64,000 nucleotides of DNA from Bordetella petrii (GTDB lineage: Bacteria > Pseudomonadota > Gammaproteobacteria > Burkholderiales > Burkholderiaceae_B). Location of the stretch: positions 107,333 to 171,332 of the forward strand of contig WMBV01000008.1 of NCBI GenBank assembly GCA_017745595.1, read 5' to 3'. Shown in pieces: positions 17,429 through 25,800 of the stretch (positions are counted from its first letter, which is position 1; each line of letters begins with the position of its first letter). A program made the translations under genes and the position numbers. Below the pieces are notes generated by a model. The model had not been told where the DNA came from. It made no database searches and saw only the letters and a program-made list of their open reading frames with translations.

Positions 17429-18484
17429 CTAAGACTGGCGGGCGGTTTCGCGGCGGGCGGCCTGCCAGCCCAGTTCGGCCAGCGGCGCCACGCGCGCGCC
17501 CATCTCGCGGGCGTCGGCGGCGGCGGCGTTGCCGGCCCGGGCCCGCGCATAGACGCCCTGCAAGATGGCGGCGATGCGAAAGAAGCTGTAGGCCAGGTAG
17601 AAATCCCAGTTCGCCGGCGCGCGAACGCCGCGGGCGGCGCAATACGCGGCGACGAAACTGTTTTCGTCGGGAATGCCCAGCGCTTGCAGGTCCAGGCCGG
17701 CAATGCCGCGCCACAGGCCGGGCGCGATGCGCCAGCACATGCAGTGATAGGCCAGGTCGGCCAGGGGATGGCCCAGGGTGGACAGTTCCCAGTCCAGCAA
17801 GGCGATGGCGCGCGGCGCGGCGGCATCGAACACCAGGTTGTCGATGCGGTAGTCGCCGTGCACCAGGCACGCCTGCCCGTCGTCGGGGGGCAGATGGCGC
17901 GGCAGCCAGTCGATCAGCGCGTCCATGGCGGGTATTGCCGAGGTTGCCGTGTCGCGGTACTGCCGGGTCCAGCGCGCGACCTGGCGGGCAAAGTAGTCGC
18001 CGGCGCGGCCGTAGTCGGCCAGCCCGATCCGGTCGGGCGCCACCGCATGCAGCGCGGCCAGTACCCGGCCCGTTTCGGCATAGATGGCGGCGCGCTCGGC
18101 CGGGTCCAGCCCCGGCAGGGCCGGGTCCATGAAGACGCGGCCGTGCGCGTAGCTCATCAGGTAGAACGGTGTGCCGATCACGCCGCGGTCGTCGCAATAG
18201 TGCAGCATGCGCGGCACCGGCACCGCGGTGCCGGCCAGGGCGGCCATCACCCGGTATTCGCGGTCGATCGCATGGGCCGACGGCAGCAGCGCGCCGGGCG
18301 GCTGCTTGCGCAGTACCCGGCAGCCGGTGGCGTCTTCCAGCAGGAAGGTGGGGTTGGACTGTCCGCCGGTCAGCGGGCGTGCCCGCAGGCCGGCCGCCGC
18401 GCCCAGGCCATGCGCTTCGAGATAGGCCGCCAGCGCGGGCAGCCAGTCGGGTTGCGGCCGGCAATGGTGCCCGGGCGCAGTCAT
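17429..18484 (-). CDS. APH-fold phosphotransferase, ACAD10/11- or LvaA-like
   Basis: A 351-residue protein kinase-like small-molecule kinase. The catalytic loop is HGDYRIDNL (His209, Asp211, Asn216) and the metal-binding aspartate is Asp231 in LLDWELSTLGHPLADLAY; Lys60 and Glu76 are the likely ATP-lysine pair. This subfamily is fused to acyl-CoA dehydrogenase in animal ACAD10/11 and is the 4-hydroxyacyl-CoA kinase LvaA in Pseudomonas levulinate catabolism. The ATG at 18484 overlaps the dehydrogenase stop codon as ATGA, so translation is coupled to its probable partner. An antibiotic-resistance role is unlikely given this context. Confidence 0.9.
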   Translation of the reverse strand: MTAPGHHCRPQPDWLPALAAYLEAHGLGAAAGLRARPLTGGQSNPTFLLEDATGCRVLRKQPPGALLPSAHAIDREYRVMAALAGTAVPVPRMLHYCDDRGVIGTPFYLMSYAHGRVFMDPALPGLDPAERAAIYAETGRVLAALHAVAPDRIGLADYGRAGDYFARQVARWTRQYRDTATSAIPAMDALIDWLPRHLPPDDGQACLVHGDYRIDNLVFDAAAPRAIALLDWELSTLGHPLADLAYHCMCWRIAPGLWRGIAGLDLQALGIPDENSFVAAYCAARGVRAPANWDFYLAYSFFRIAAILQGVYARARAGNAAAADAREMGARVAPLAELGWQAARRETARQS

Positions 18485-19707
18485 ACCAGGGCCTTGCGCG
18501 GCGCGCCGGCGTCGTCCCAGCGCCAGTAGGCGTCGCCCTCGTCCATCAGGTAGCGCGCCAGCACCATCTTGTGCACTTCCGATGCGCCGTCGACCAGGCG
18601 CGCCTGGCGCGCATAGCGGTAGATCCATTCCAGCGGCGTGTCTTTGGAATAGCCGCGCGCGCCATTGAGCTGCAGGGCCGTGTCCACCACCTTGTGCAGG
18701 GTTTCCGAGACCACGATCTTGGCCATGGAAATTTCTTTGCGCGCGTAGTCGCCCTGGTCCAGCCGCGCGGCCGCGCGCATGGTGAGCAGGCGGCCGATCT
18801 CGATCTGCATGGCGGCATCGCCCAGCAGCCACTGCACCCCTTCGCGCTCGGCCAGCTTCTGCCCGAAACTGCTGCGCTCGCCCACGTAATCGACCGCCAC
18901 CGCCATCGCGCGGCGCGCCAGCCCCAGCCAGCGCATGCAGTGCGTCAGGCGCGCCGGGCCCAGGCGGATCTGCGTCAGTTTCAGGCCGTCGCCGACTTCC
19001 ATCAGGCGGTTCTCGTCGGGAATCTCCAGGCCGTCGAACACCAGCTCGCAATGTCCGCCATGTTCTTCCGGCCCCATGATGGGGATGCGGCGCTCGATGC
19101 GCCAGCCGGGCTGGCCGGCATCGAACAGAAAGGCGCTGAGCCCCTTGCGGGCGTCATCGGAAGTGCGCGCAATGAGGATGAAGTGGCGCGCCACGCCCGC
19201 GCCGGTAATGAACCACTTGCGTCCGTTGACGATCCACTTGTCGCCCTTGCGCGTGGCGGTGGTGCGCATCATGGACGGGTCGGAGCCGCTGCCGGGGCTG
19301 GGCTCGGTCATCACGAAAGAAGACCTGACCTTGCCGTCGATGATGGGCTGCAGCCAGCGGTCTTTCTGGTCGGGGCGCGCCACTTGAGCCAGCACGCGCA
19401 TGTTGCCGTCGTCCGGCGCGGCGGCGTTGAACGCCACCGGGCCGAAGATCGAGCGGTTCATTTCTTCGTAGCAGGCGGCCAGCCCCACCATGGGCAGGCC
19501 CTGCCCGCCGCGTTCGCGCGGCATCTGCAAGGCCCACAGGCCGGCCTCGCGCACCTTGGCGCGGGCGCGCTCCAGCGCCGCCTCGGCGATGTTTTCGTGG
19601 GCATCGAAGTTGGCCGGATCGGCTTCCAGCGGAATCAGTTCCTGGTCGACCAGGCGCCGCACGCGGCCGCGATAGTCTTCTATTTCCGGGGGCAGGGAAA
19701 AATCCAT
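18481..19707 (-). CDS. Acyl-CoA dehydrogenase, ACAD10/11- or LvaC-like
   Basis: A 408-residue FAD-dependent acyl-CoA dehydrogenase-fold enzyme. The substrate and flavin segment is FVMTEPSPGSGSDPSMM, and GPARLTHCMRWLGLARRA matches the HCMR block typical of the ACAD10/11 group rather than ordinary chain-length dehydrogenases. The C-terminal part has QLNGARGYSKDTPLE. I chose the ATG at 19707 because GGAGAC lies seven bases before it; a Met four codons upstream lacks such a site. With the coupled kinase it may remove a phosphate from 4-phosphoacyl-CoA and rearrange the product, as LvaC does. Simple alpha,beta-dehydrogenation is the alternative. Confidence 0.9.
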   Translation of the reverse strand: MDFSLPPEIEDYRGRVRRLVDQELIPLEADPANFDAHENIAEAALERARAKVREAGLWALQMPRERGGQGLPMVGLAACYEEMNRSIFGPVAFNAAAPDDGNMRVLAQVARPDQKDRWLQPIIDGKVRSSFVMTEPSPGSGSDPSMMRTTATRKGDKWIVNGRKWFITGAGVARHFILIARTSDDARKGLSAFLFDAGQPGWRIERRIPIMGPEEHGGHCELVFDGLEIPDENRLMEVGDGLKLTQIRLGPARLTHCMRWLGLARRAMAVAVDYVGERSSFGQKLAEREGVQWLLGDAAMQIEIGRLLTMRAAARLDQGDYARKEISMAKIVVSETLHKVVDTALQLNGARGYSKDTPLEWIYRYARQARLVDGASEVHKMVLARYLMDEGDAYWRWDDAGAPRKALV

Positions 19708-19752
19708 GCAAGTCTCCATACGGTGCCGCCGCGGCGGCGATAGACAGGGAAT

Positions 19753-20514
19753 TCAGAGGGAACTGACCAGGTGGCCGCCGTCGACGTCGATGACCGATCC
19801 GGTCATGAACGCCGAGGCATCCGAGGCCAGCAGCAGCAGCGGGCCGTCCAGGTCTTGCGGCTGGCCCAGGCGGCGCTGCGGCACCCGCTTGATCAGCGCC
19901 TGGCCCGCCGGGGATTCGAAGAACGCGCGGTTCAGGTCGGTGGCGATATAGCCCGGCGCCAGCGCGTTGACCCGGATGCCATGACGGGCCCATTCCAGGG
20001 CCAGCGCGCGCGTCAGGTGCAGCAGGCCGGCCTTGGCGGTGGCGTAGGGCGCCACGTGCGAGGCCACGCGCTGTCCCAGGATGGACGCGATGTTGATGAT
20101 GGCGCCGGGGCGGCCGTGCGCAAGAAAATGGCGGGCGCTGGCCTGCGCCACGCGCCAGGCGCCATTGAGGTTCACGTCGATGACGCCGGCCCAGTCCTGT
20201 TCCGCGATCTCCAGCGCGGGCTCGCTCAGCGCCACGCCGGCGTTGTTGACCACGATGTCCAGCGGGCCGAGCCGGCCGGCGGCCTCGTCCAGCGCGGCCT
20301 GCACGCTGTCGGGCTGGGTGACGTCCATTTTCACGACGCAGGCCTGGCCGCCCCGCTGGCGGATGGCCTGGGCCACTTCCTGGCCCAGTTCGGTGCGGCG
20401 TCCGCACAGCGCCACGCGCGCGCCGGCGCCCGCCAGCAAGCCGGCGAAATGCCGCCCCAGTCCGCTATATGCGCCGGTGACCAGCGCCGCCTTGCCCTTC
20501 AGGTCTTCGAACAT
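19753..20514 (-). CDS. SDR-family oxidoreductase (LvaD/FabG-like)
   Basis: A 253-residue classical SDR. The cofactor motif is TGAYSGLG (residues 13-20), the structural motif is NNAG (90-93), catalytic residues are Ser144, Tyr157 and Lys161 (APYATAKAG), and the C-terminal VIDVDGGHL closes the fold. The ATG at 20514 has a GGAGGG site; reading further upstream would add 32 residues with no family match. It is the first gene of the four-gene block with the dehydrogenase, kinase and CoA ligase. A role as a 4-oxoacyl-CoA or 3-hydroxyacyl-CoA oxidoreductase fits, by analogy to LvaD. Confidence 0.9.
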   Translation of the reverse strand: MFEDLKGKAALVTGAYSGLGRHFAGLLAGAGARVALCGRRTELGQEVAQAIRQRGGQACVVKMDVTQPDSVQAALDEAAGRLGPLDIVVNNAGVALSEPALEIAEQDWAGVIDVNLNGAWRVAQASARHFLAHGRPGAIINIASILGQRVASHVAPYATAKAGLLHLTRALALEWARHGIRVNALAPGYIATDLNRAFFESPAGQALIKRVPQRRLGQPQDLDGPLLLLASDASAFMTGSVIDVDGGHLVSSL

Positions 20515-20627
20515 GCCGCCCTCCGTGGTCTGCGGTTCGCGCAGGAGGGGTGCCCAGGCGTCGGGCACCTCGACCTGCAAACGTAACACAGCGCAGGCCG
20601 GCGCCCGCATCCGGCGGCCCGGGGGCG

Positions 20628-22652
20628 CTAGGCGCCTATCGCGACCAGCTCGGCCCCTTCAGTGACCTGGTCGCCCACCGCATAGAACACTTCCCGCACC
20701 TTGCCGTCGGCGGGCGCCGAGATGGTGTGTTCCATTTTCATGGCTTCCATGACCAGCAGGGGCTGGCCCTTCGAGACGCTGTCGCCCGCCTGCACGGCGA
20801 TCGAGATGATCTTGCCCGGCATGGGCGCGGTCAGCCCGCCGGCGTGGTCGCCCTGGTCGTCTTGCGCATGCGCCAGCGCATCGTGCAGGCCCAGTACCTG
20901 GACGCGGCCCGCGCGGAACACGTGGGCCTTGTCGCCATGCAGCACCACCGTGCCCAGGGTCTCGCGGCCGTCCAGCGCGACGCGCAGGCCATAAGCCAGG
21001 TTGGGATTGGCGCTGGGTTGGGCGCGCCACGAGTAGGCCCGGGACTGGCCTTCGCTGGAGAAAGTCCAGGCCTGCCCGTCGCGCGCCACGGCGACCTCGC
21101 GCAGCGCGTCGCCGTCCTGCCATTGCACGGCCTGCTGGTAGCGTCCGCCCAGGCGCCAGCCGTCGCGCACGTCCCAGGGGTCGGCGGCCGGCTTGGCGGC
21201 CTGGCCGGCGGACGGCGCCTGGCCCTGGCGCACCAGCACCGCCGCGGTGGCCAGGGCCAGCGCCGTGGCGTCGGCGGCCGCCGGCGGCGGCAACAGGGTC
21301 TCGCGCCGGCGCTCGATCAGGCCCGTGTCCAGGTCGGCCGCGGCGAAGGCGTCGTCCTGCATCAGCCGGGTCAGGAAGGCCACGTTGGTCTGCACGCCGA
21401 CCGCATGCGTGTGCGCCAGCGCCTGGATCATGCGCGCGCGCGCCTGGTCGCGGTCGGCGCCGTGCACGATCAGCTTGGCGATCATCGGGTCATAGTAGGG
21501 CGTGATGGCATCGCCCATGCGCACGCCGCCATCGACGCGCACGTCGCCGTTGGCGAAGGCCGCATGCGGCGGCAATTCCAGGTAGGCCAGCGTGCCGATC
21601 GACGGCAGGAAGCCCTTGTCGGCGTTTTCAGCGTAGATGCGCGCCTCGATGGCGTGGCCGCTGATGCGCAGGTCTTGCTGGGCCGCCGGCAGCGGTTGCC
21701 CGGCCGCCACGCGCAGCTGCCATTCCACCAGATCGTGCCCGGTGATCATTTCGGTGACCGGATGCTCGACCTGCAGGCGCGTGTTCATTTCCATGAAATA
21801 GAAGCGGCCATCGGGTTCGGCGATGAACTCGACCGTGCCCGCGCCCACGTAGCCGACCGCGCGCGCCGCGGCCACCGCGGCTTCGCCCATGGCCTGGCGC
21901 CGCTCGGGCGTCATGCCGGGAGCGGGCGCTTCTTCGATGACCTTCTGGTGGCGCCGCTGCACCGAGCAATCGCGCTCGAACAAGTACACGCAGTTGCCGT
22001 GCGTGTCGGCGAACACCTGGATTTCGATGTGGCGCGGCTTCTGCAGGTAGCGTTCGATCAGCACGCGGTCGTCGCCGAAGCTGGATGCCGCCTCGCGCTG
22101 GCACGACGCCAGCGCGGCCAGGAAAGCCTCCGACGATTCGACGACCCGCATGCCTTTGCCGCCGCCGCCGGCGCTGGCCTTGATCAGCACCGGATAGCCG
22201 ATGGCGTCGGCCTGCGATTTCAGGAACTGCGGATCTTGATTGTCGCCGTGATAGCCCGGCACCAGCGGCACGCCGGCTTTTTCCATCAGGCTCTTGGCCG
22301 CCGACTTGCTGCCCATGGCGGCAATGGCCGACGCCGGCGGCCCCACGAAGGCAATGCCGGCCTGCGCCGCCGCCTGCGCGAAGGCTTCGTTTTCCGACAG
22401 GAAGCCGTAGCCCGGGTGGATGGCCTGCGCGCCGGTATCGCGCGCGGCCTGCAGGATGGCGTCGGCGCGCAGGTAGCTGGCGCGCGGCTCGGGGCCGCCG
22501 ATGTGCACGGCCACATCGCACGCCGCCACATGGCGCGCGTTCGCATCGGCATCGGAATACACCGCCACCGTGCGTATTCCCAGACGGCGGGCGGTGGCGG
22601 CGACACGGCAGGCAATTTCACCGCGGTTGGCAATCAGCAAGGTATCGAACAT
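20628..22652 (-). CDS. liuD: Methylcrotonyl-CoA carboxylase, biotin-carboxylase/biotin-carrier subunit
   Basis: A 674-residue biotin-dependent carboxylase alpha subunit. The biotin carboxylase part opens with FDTLLIANRGEIACRV and has the ATP-grasp glycine loop KASAGGGGKGMR; the C-terminal carrier domain has EAMKMEHT with the biotinylated lysine at 639. Size and the adjacent 535-residue carboxyltransferase favour 3-methylcrotonyl-CoA carboxylase, step three of leucine catabolism. Propionyl- or geranyl-CoA carboxylase would be the alternatives. The start at 22652 (MFDTLLIANRG) is the family start. A GC-rich repeat occupies the 137 bp between this gene and the beta-subunit gene. Confidence 0.93.
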   Translation of the reverse strand: MFDTLLIANRGEIACRVAATARRLGIRTVAVYSDADANARHVAACDVAVHIGGPEPRASYLRADAILQAARDTGAQAIHPGYGFLSENEAFAQAAAQAGIAFVGPPASAIAAMGSKSAAKSLMEKAGVPLVPGYHGDNQDPQFLKSQADAIGYPVLIKASAGGGGKGMRVVESSEAFLAALASCQREAASSFGDDRVLIERYLQKPRHIEIQVFADTHGNCVYLFERDCSVQRRHQKVIEEAPAPGMTPERRQAMGEAAVAAARAVGYVGAGTVEFIAEPDGRFYFMEMNTRLQVEHPVTEMITGHDLVEWQLRVAAGQPLPAAQQDLRISGHAIEARIYAENADKGFLPSIGTLAYLELPPHAAFANGDVRVDGGVRMGDAITPYYDPMIAKLIVHGADRDQARARMIQALAHTHAVGVQTNVAFLTRLMQDDAFAAADLDTGLIERRRETLLPPPAAADATALALATAAVLVRQGQAPSAGQAAKPAADPWDVRDGWRLGGRYQQAVQWQDGDALREVAVARDGQAWTFSSEGQSRAYSWRAQPSANPNLAYGLRVALDGRETLGTVVLHGDKAHVFRAGRVQVLGLHDALAHAQDDQGDHAGGLTAPMPGKIISIAVQAGDSVSKGQPLLVMEAMKMEHTISAPADGKVREVFYAVGDQVTEGAELVAIGA

Positions 22653-22705
22653 GTTTGTCATCCAGCTGGAATTCTTCTTCATCATTGCGCCGGTGCCACC
22701 TTAGC

Positions 22706-22784
22706 GGGGGCGCGCGGATCCGGCTCCGCCGGTCCGCCAGCGCCGCCCCCTTGAGGGGGACGCGCGCAGCGCGTCGGGGGTGGG
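22706..22784. repeat. Three-hairpin GC-rich repeat, copy 2
   Basis: About 79 bp with the core CGCGGATCCGGCTCCGCCGG, then CCCCCTTGAGGGGG and a CGCGCAGCGCG stretch, ending GGGGGTGGG five bases from the liuB stop. Orientation is the same as in the other two copies relative to the upstream minus-strand gene. It lies between the two subunit genes of one enzyme, where a processing or stabilising hairpin could change their ratio. Confidence 0.85.
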
Positions 22785-22789
22785 CCTAT

Positions 22790-24397
22790 TCACATCCGAA
22801 ACACGCCGAACCGCGTATCTTCGATCGGCGCGTTCAGCGCGGCCGACAGCGCCAGGCCCAGCACGCGGCGCGTGTCGGCGGGCGCGATGATGCCGTCGTC
22901 CCACAGGCGCGCCGTGGCGTAATACGGATGGCCCTCGCGTTCATACTGGGCGCGGATGGGCGCCTTGAAGGCGGCTTCTTCTTCGGCCGACCACTGTCCG
23001 CCCTTGGCCTGGATGCCGTCGCGCTTGACGGTGGCCAGCACGCTGGCCGCCTGTTCGCCGCCCATGACCGAAATGCGCGCGTTGGGCCACATGAACAACA
23101 GGCGCGGCGAATACGCGCGGCCGCACATGCCATAGTTGCCGGCGCCGAACGACCCGCCGATCAGCACCGTGAACTTGGGCACGTTGGCGGTGGCCACCGC
23201 GGTCACCATCTTGGCGCCGTGGCGCGCGATGCCTTCGTTTTCGTACTTGCGGCCCACCATGAAGCCGGTGATGTTCTGCAGGAACACCAGCGGGATTTTG
23301 CGCTGCGCGCACAGTTCGATGAAGTGGGCGCCCTTCTGCGCCGATTCGGAAAACAGAATGCCGTTGTTCGCCACGATGCCCACCGGCATGCCGTGGATGT
23401 GCGCGAAGCCGGTGACCAGGGTGGCGCCGAAGCGCGCCTTGAATTCGTCGAAGTCCGAGCCGTCGACGATGCGGGCGATGATCTCGCGCACGTCGTAAGG
23501 CTTGCGCGTGTCGGCGGGAATGATGCCGTTGAGTTCGGCCGGATCGTAGCGCGGCTCGCGCACCGGGGCCAGCGCCAGCTGCGCGGGCTTCTGGCGGTTC
23601 AGGCGCGCCACCGCGCCGCGCGCCAGCTGCAGCGCGTGCAGGTCGTTGGCGGCAAGGTGGTCGGCCACGCCCGACAGCCGCGTGTGCACGTCGCCGCCGC
23701 CCAGGTCTTCGGCGCTGACTTCTTCGCCGGTGGCCGCCTTCACCAGCGGCGGGCCGCCCAGGAAGATGGTGCCCTGGTTGCGCACGATGATGGACTCGTC
23801 GCTCATGGCGGGCACATAGGCGCCGCCGGCCGTGCACGAGCCCATTACCACCGCGATCTGCGCGATGCCCTGCGCCGACATCACGGCCTGGTTGTAGAAG
23901 ATGCGGCCGAAGTGATCGCGGTCGGGAAACACTTCGTCTTGCTGCGGCAGGTTGGCGCCGCCCGAATCCACCAGGTATACGCACGGCAGGCGGTTCTGCG
24001 CGGCGATTTCTTGCGCCCGCAAGTGTTTCTTGACGGTCATGGGGTAGTAGGTGCCGCCCTTGACCGTGGCGTCGTTGCAGACCACCACGCACTCGGTGCC
24101 CGCGATCCGCCCGATTCCGGTGATGACCCCCGCCCCCGGCGCCGCGCCATCGTACATGCCGTGGGCGGCCATGGGCGACAGTTCCAGGAACGGGCTGCCC
24201 GGATCGATCAGCCGCTCGACGCGTTCGCGCGGCAGCAGCTTGCCGCGCGCCACATGCTTGGCGCGCGCGGCTTCGCCGCCGCCGAGCGCGGTCCGGGCCA
24301 ACTGCTGTGCCAGGTCGTCCAGCTGCGCCTGCATGGCGCGGGCATTGTCGGCGTAGTCTTGCGAACGCGGATTGATGCGGGATTCGATGGTGGGCAT
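22790..24397 (-). CDS. liuB: Methylcrotonyl-CoA carboxylase, carboxyltransferase subunit
   Basis: A 535-residue carboxyltransferase with two crotonase-like halves, the usual MCC-beta length. Conserved blocks include [34 protein letters not shown] and [21 protein letters not shown]; the last is characteristic of acyl-CoA carboxylase beta subunits. It transfers the carboxyl group from the biotin carrier of the alpha subunit to 3-methylcrotonyl-CoA, giving 3-methylglutaconyl-CoA. An AGGAGAA site precedes the ATG at 24397. The 186 bp upstream of it carries three REP-like palindromes, unusual inside a catabolic operon. Confidence 0.95.
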   Translation of the reverse strand: MPTIESRINPRSQDYADNARAMQAQLDDLAQQLARTALGGGEAARAKHVARGKLLPRERVERLIDPGSPFLELSPMAAHGMYDGAAPGAGVITGIGRIAGTECVVVCNDATVKGGTYYPMTVKKHLRAQEIAAQNRLPCVYLVDSGGANLPQQDEVFPDRDHFGRIFYNQAVMSAQGIAQIAVVMGSCTAGGAYVPAMSDESIIVRNQGTIFLGGPPLVKAATGEEVSAEDLGGGDVHTRLSGVADHLAANDLHALQLARGAVARLNRQKPAQLALAPVREPRYDPAELNGIIPADTRKPYDVREIIARIVDGSDFDEFKARFGATLVTGFAHIHGMPVGIVANNGILFSESAQKGAHFIELCAQRKIPLVFLQNITGFMVGRKYENEGIARHGAKMVTAVATANVPKFTVLIGGSFGAGNYGMCGRAYSPRLLFMWPNARISVMGGEQAASVLATVKRDGIQAKGGQWSAEEEAAFKAPIRAQYEREGHPYYATARLWDDGIIAPADTRRVLGLALSAALNAPIEDTRFGVFRM

Positions 24398-24413
24398 GCA
24401 GCATTCTCCTGTG

Positions 24414-24568
24414 CGTGTCTGACTCCCGAAGGGTGTCAGACACCACCCAATTCTTGGATCTTCTCTTGCAGGTGTCAGGCTCCCGAAGGGTGCCTGACAC
24501 CGAGGTGTGCGCGGTACGGTGTCGATCGGATTCGGTGGGTGTCCGACACCCTTCGGGAGTCAGACACC
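24414..24568. repeat. REP-like palindrome triplet inside the leucine operon
   Basis: Three stem-loops: 24414-24444 (arms GTGTCTGAC/GTCAGACAC), 24471-24501 (GGTGTCAGGC/GCCTGACACC) and 24538-24568 (GGTGTCCGAC/GTCAGACACC). The first two have loop TCCCGAAGGGT; the third has ACCCTTCGGGA, its exact reverse complement. Unlike most copies here, this set lies between two genes of the same strand (thiolase and liuB) rather than between convergent genes, so it could attenuate or protect the polycistronic transcript. Confidence 0.9.
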
Positions 24569-24583
24569 CATGCATCCGGGTTG

Positions 24584-25765
24584 TTACACCATCTCGATCG
24601 CCATGGCCACGGCTTCGCCGCCGCCGATGCACAGCGTGGCCACGCCGCGCTTGCCGCCGGTCTTGCGCAGCGCGCCGACCAGGGTCGCCATCAGGCGGGC
24701 GCCCGACGCGCCGATGGGATGGCCCAGCGCGGTGGCGCCGCCGTGCACGTTGACTTTTTCGTGCGGCAGCTTGAAGTCGTTCATGGCGGCCATGGTGACC
24801 ACGGCGAAGGCTTCGTTGATTTCGTACAGGTCGACGTCTTCGGCCTTCCAGCCGGTCTTGGCGAACAGGTTCTTCAGTGCGCCCACCGGGGCGGTGGTGA
24901 ACCAGCCCGGCTCTTGCGAATGCTGGCTGTGCCCCACGATGCGGGCCAGCGGCTTGATGCCCAGTTCTTCGGCGGTGGACGCGCGCATCAGCACCATGGC
25001 GGCCGCGCCGTCGGAAATCGACGACGAGTTGGCGGCGGTGACCGTGCCGTCTTTCTTGAAGGCCGGCTTCAGGGTGGGGATTTTCTCGGGCATGGCCTTG
25101 GCCGGCGCTTCGTCGGTGTCGACCACCGTATCGCCCTTGCGGCCCGCCACGGTGACGGGGGCGATTTCCCATTTGAAGCTGCCGTCTTCGGTGGCGGCGC
25201 GCGCGCGGCGCAGCGATTCCAGCGAGAAAGCGTCTTGCTGTTCGCGCGTGAAGCTGTATTTGGCGGCGCAGTCTTCGGCGAACACGCCCATGGCCTTGCC
25301 GCGGTCGTACGCGTCTTCCAGGCCGTCGAGCGCCATGTGGTCGTACACGGTGGCATGGCCGTAGCGGTAGCCCTGGCGGCCCTTCAGCATCAGGTAGGGA
25401 GCGTTGCTCATGCTTTCCTGGCCGCCCGCCACCACCACGCGCGCCGAGCCGGCCGCGAGCAGGTCGTGGCCGAACATGGCGGCCTTCAGGCCCGAGCCGC
25501 AGACCTTGTGGATGGTGGTGCACGACACGCCCAGCGGCAGGCCCGCGCCCAGCGCGGCCTGGCGGGCCGGCGCCTGGCCCTGGCCGGCCTGCAGCACGTT
25601 GCCCATGATGACTTCATCGACCTGCTCGGGATTCAGGCCGGCGCGTTCGACGGCGGCCTTGATGGCGACCGAGCCCAGTTCGTGGGCGGCCAGGCCGGAA
25701 AGACTGCCCAGCATGCCCCCCATGGGGGTGCGGGCGACGGAAACGATGACGACGGGATCAGACAT
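24584..25765 (-). CDS. Acetyl-CoA C-acetyltransferase (thiolase)
   Basis: A 393-residue biosynthetic-type thiolase. The acylated cysteine is Cys89 in HKVCGSGLKA, the active-site His349 is in GGATALGHPIGASG, and the second cysteine is Cys379 in CIGGGEA. The start at 25765 gives MSDPVVIVSVARTPMGG with an AGGAG site; longer in-frame readings add 51 residues without family match. It interconverts two acetyl-CoA and acetoacetyl-CoA, so it can consume acetoacetate formed at the end of leucine degradation. It sits between aceK and liuB in the same direction. Confidence 0.94.
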   Translation of the reverse strand: MSDPVVIVSVARTPMGGMLGSLSGLAAHELGSVAIKAAVERAGLNPEQVDEVIMGNVLQAGQGQAPARQAALGAGLPLGVSCTTIHKVCGSGLKAAMFGHDLLAAGSARVVVAGGQESMSNAPYLMLKGRQGYRYGHATVYDHMALDGLEDAYDRGKAMGVFAEDCAAKYSFTREQQDAFSLESLRRARAATEDGSFKWEIAPVTVAGRKGDTVVDTDEAPAKAMPEKIPTLKPAFKKDGTVTAANSSSISDGAAAMVLMRASTAEELGIKPLARIVGHSQHSQEPGWFTTAPVGALKNLFAKTGWKAEDVDLYEINEAFAVVTMAAMNDFKLPHEKVNVHGGATALGHPIGASGARLMATLVGALRKTGGKRGVATLCIGGGEAVAMAIEMV

Positions 25766-25800
25766 GATGGACTCCTGGAATGCAAAATAGGGGCGTGGCG

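Noticed and set aside
17429..18484. APH-fold gene as an aminoglycoside-resistance determinant
   Set aside because: It is translationally coupled to an acyl-CoA dehydrogenase and followed by a CoA ligase, which fits the ACAD10/11-LvaA metabolic kinase group and not a resistance enzyme.
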